Part shown: positions 62,261 to 64,000 of the stretch, one piece after another | Layout of the letters: the number at the start of each line of letters is the position of its first letter | Position numbering within the stretch: position 1 is the first letter of the stretch | Origin: Zychaea mexicana | Lineage: Eukaryota > Mucoromycota > Mucoromycetes > Mucorales > Lichtheimiaceae | Direction of reading: 5' to 3' | Assembly: GCF_025766255.1 (NCBI RefSeq) | Contig: NW_026516718.1 | Coordinates: forward strand, 62,001 to 126,000 | Length of the DNA stretch: 64,000 nucleotides | Notes under the pieces: generated by a model | Database searches by the model: none | The model's input: only the letters and a program-made list of their open reading frames with translations | What the model was told of the DNA's origin: nothing | Program-made: the position numbers and the translations under genes

Positions 62261-62588
62261 ACAAAAATGAAGCGCATTTGTCACGTATGTATATATGCTA
62301 ACTTTAGGGGTGTTGGGATTTATTGTATTTAGGGTCGGGTATGATCCATCAAATATGAAACAGAGGTTGAACTACGAAAGAATAGGTTGAACTTTACACA
62401 CAGAAGAAAGGGCGGGGGAAGCAACAACTACTTTTTAAAAACACAAGAAAAAATAATAACAAACAATTCAAAGGGATAAATGTAAAAGCAAAATAACAAG
62501 GAAACAAGTTGTGAAATAAGAGTGACAGAAGGGGAGGGGAGAGAGAAAAAAAAAGGAAACAATAGATGAACGACACTTTTGGCTTGTT
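62261..62588. other. Convergent intergenic region
   Basis: 328 nt between AOS1 and the aspartokinase 3' ends. A+T-rich and purine-skewed near 62523-62560. No gene. Confidence 0.5.
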
Positions 62589-64000
62589 CTATAAGACGGC
62601 TTCTTGGAGCGCTTCGGCGGATAAGAGTCCTTTGTGAATAGCCTTCATAGCTGATAGAGCGTTCGCCTTGTCAACTACACAGGATATATTGATTTCTGAT
62701 GCGCCCTGGGATATGATTTCAATATTGACACCTGCAGATGCTAGGGCAGTAAACATTTTTCCCGCTGTACCAACCGTATTCTTCATCTGCTTGCCAACAA
62801 GTGAAAGAATAGCCATATCACGCAAAACATCCACCTAGAAGAAAGACAATAGCCGGGCTCAATAACATGGTGTTCTCACCAAATGTAAGTAACCACCTCA
62901 TTTAGATATGCTTACCGTTCCCAGCTGCTCCAAATCGACAATTGCCTTATCTAGATTCGCTTGGACCATGTCGGATCCCAAGGCCATTGACACGTGAACC
63001 TCGGACGTCGAGATAAGGTCAACAACCACACCATACTCATCCAAGGTAGCGAAAATCTTGGCCAAAAAGCCATGGCTCACATTCTTCCGATTCGAATGGA
63101 CGTTTAGCACACAGATATTGTCCTTGATAGTGACGGCAGTGGGAAGCTTTTGACGACTATCGTTTGCTGTTGCTGCTGTTGAAACTGCTCCCTCCAACAC
63201 CAACTTCTGATCTTCAGGGAAGATGATAGTACCTGATCCTGCAGGATTTTCTACGTTTTTAATGCGGATAGGAATTTCGGCTCGGATGACTTGTTCCATC
63301 GTAAAGGGATGAATCACTTCAGAGCCATAATACGTCAACTCTGCTGCTTCTTCGGGCGTAATGTTCGGTAGTAGTCGTGCATCCGACACCTTGCGTGGGT
63401 CCGCAGTAAATACACCATCCACTTCTTTCCAAATTTGCAATTCCTGAGCGTCTAATCCAACAGACACTAATGCAGCACATAAATCGGTATAGCCACGTCC
63501 AATCGTGGTAAGCAAACTGCCGGGGACATTGCCAAAGAAACCTAAACAATTATTTTTGTCAGCCCGTATATCTAACATCCTTCTACCACGTATTCCCGCG
63601 GCTTACCAGTCAGCACTGGAATCTTATCGCCACACTGGCGAACAACATCACCCAATTGCTGGGATAAGTAATCGTAAAACTCCTGATCCAGGGTAGTGAA
63701 TTCACGATCAATGATATTGTTTAACACGACAAGCTGACTATCAATTCCATTATCCTGCAAAATCGCCGTAACAATGCTACATGACAGCAATTCGCCAATA
63801 CCAGCAATGATATCTCTTGATCTGGGTGATATTTCGTCGATTATCTATTAACGCAAGTCTCAGAGATATGAGTTATCCCCCCCTCAGACCCATTTTTCGA
63901 ACTTTCTAGTGTCCATACTCAATCGCCTTTTTTTCTTTTACCTCAGCAGCTTGCAGGAATGAGCGAAGTTTCAAACAATCCTTCTCGATTTGTGCTTCCA
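62589..64000 (-). CDS. HOM3: Aspartokinase, fungal Hom3 type (5' end outside window)
   Basis: Phosphorylates aspartate, the first step toward threonine, methionine and isoleucine. Visible exons: >64000-63942, 63844-63607, 63541-62916 and 62834-62589; phases consistent. Conserved parts: FLQAAEIIDEISPRSRDIIA, VPGSLLTTIGRGYTDLCAAL, LQIWKEVDGVFTADPRKV, ELTYYGSEVIHPFTMEQVI, IPIRIKNVENPAGSGTII, then two C-terminal ACT domains (starting ICVLNVHSNRK and MAILSLVGKQMKNTVG), which in fungi bind threonine for feedback control. The N-terminal kinase segment, including the K-F-GG-S motif, lies beyond 64000. It is convergent with AOS1. Confidence 0.95.

Overview
The window is nuclear DNA from a filamentous, early-diverging fungus, most likely Mucoromycota (inferred from protein content, not proven). 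The genes are dense and intron-rich, with GT-AG introns of about 54-215 nt, CTAAC/CTAAT-like branch points and A+T-rich intergenic DNA. Fungal markers include a POM152 nucleoporin, an Ncs2-type thiolase partner, a Spo7-like phosphatase subunit and a fungal-type aspartokinase. A DGAT1 and many poly-Gln, Ser/Thr-rich proteins also fit an early-diverging fungus. I see no rRNA, tRNA, CRISPR array or intact transposon.

Layout. 1-9.3 kb: UBX-domain protein (UBXN7/Ubx5 type, cut by the left edge), CTU2/NCS2, a small apparently frameshifted gene, dienelactone hydrolase, and an FAD amino-acid oxidase of the fructosyl-amino-acid/saccharopine oxidase group. 9.3-18.4 kb: a gene-poor stretch, a disordered Gln-rich protein, the rRNA dimethylase DIM1 head to head with a small unknown gene, and an unrecognised two-pass membrane protein. 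18.4-22.3 kb: gene-poor, with decayed coding sequence. 22.4-31.5 kb: Spo7/NEP1R1, SDHAF4 head to head with DGAT1, acyl-CoA oxidase with a 19-nt micro-exon, and methylthioribulose-1-phosphate dehydratase. 31.5-45 kb: a vacuolar-type Ca2+/H+ exchanger, a disordered unknown protein, and the eleven-exon POM152 gene. 45-49.8 kb: gene-poor, with one decayed gene. 49.8-58.4 kb: a BSD2/NDFIP adaptor, an SLC49-like transporter, a doubtful membrane-protein gene, and a secreted aspartic-protease-fold protein that has lost catalytic residues. 58.4-64 kb: SUMO E1 subunit AOS1 and an aspartokinase cut by the right edge.

There is no operon or obvious biosynthetic cluster. Most genes are housekeeping functions in unrelated pathways. 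Loose themes are lipid metabolism (Spo7/NEP1R1, DGAT1, acyl-CoA oxidase within 7 kb), ubiquitin/SUMO pathways (UBXN7, BSD2-type adaptor, AOS1) and metal or ion transport (VCX1, BSD2, SLC49-like). Exon models were built by hand from splice signals, reading-frame phase and family conservation. Complete models marked as confident have exon sums divisible by three. No previously undescribed multi-gene system is evident; the least explained loci are the inactive-looking aspartic protease homologue, the unknown two-pass membrane protein, and three decayed coding regions.
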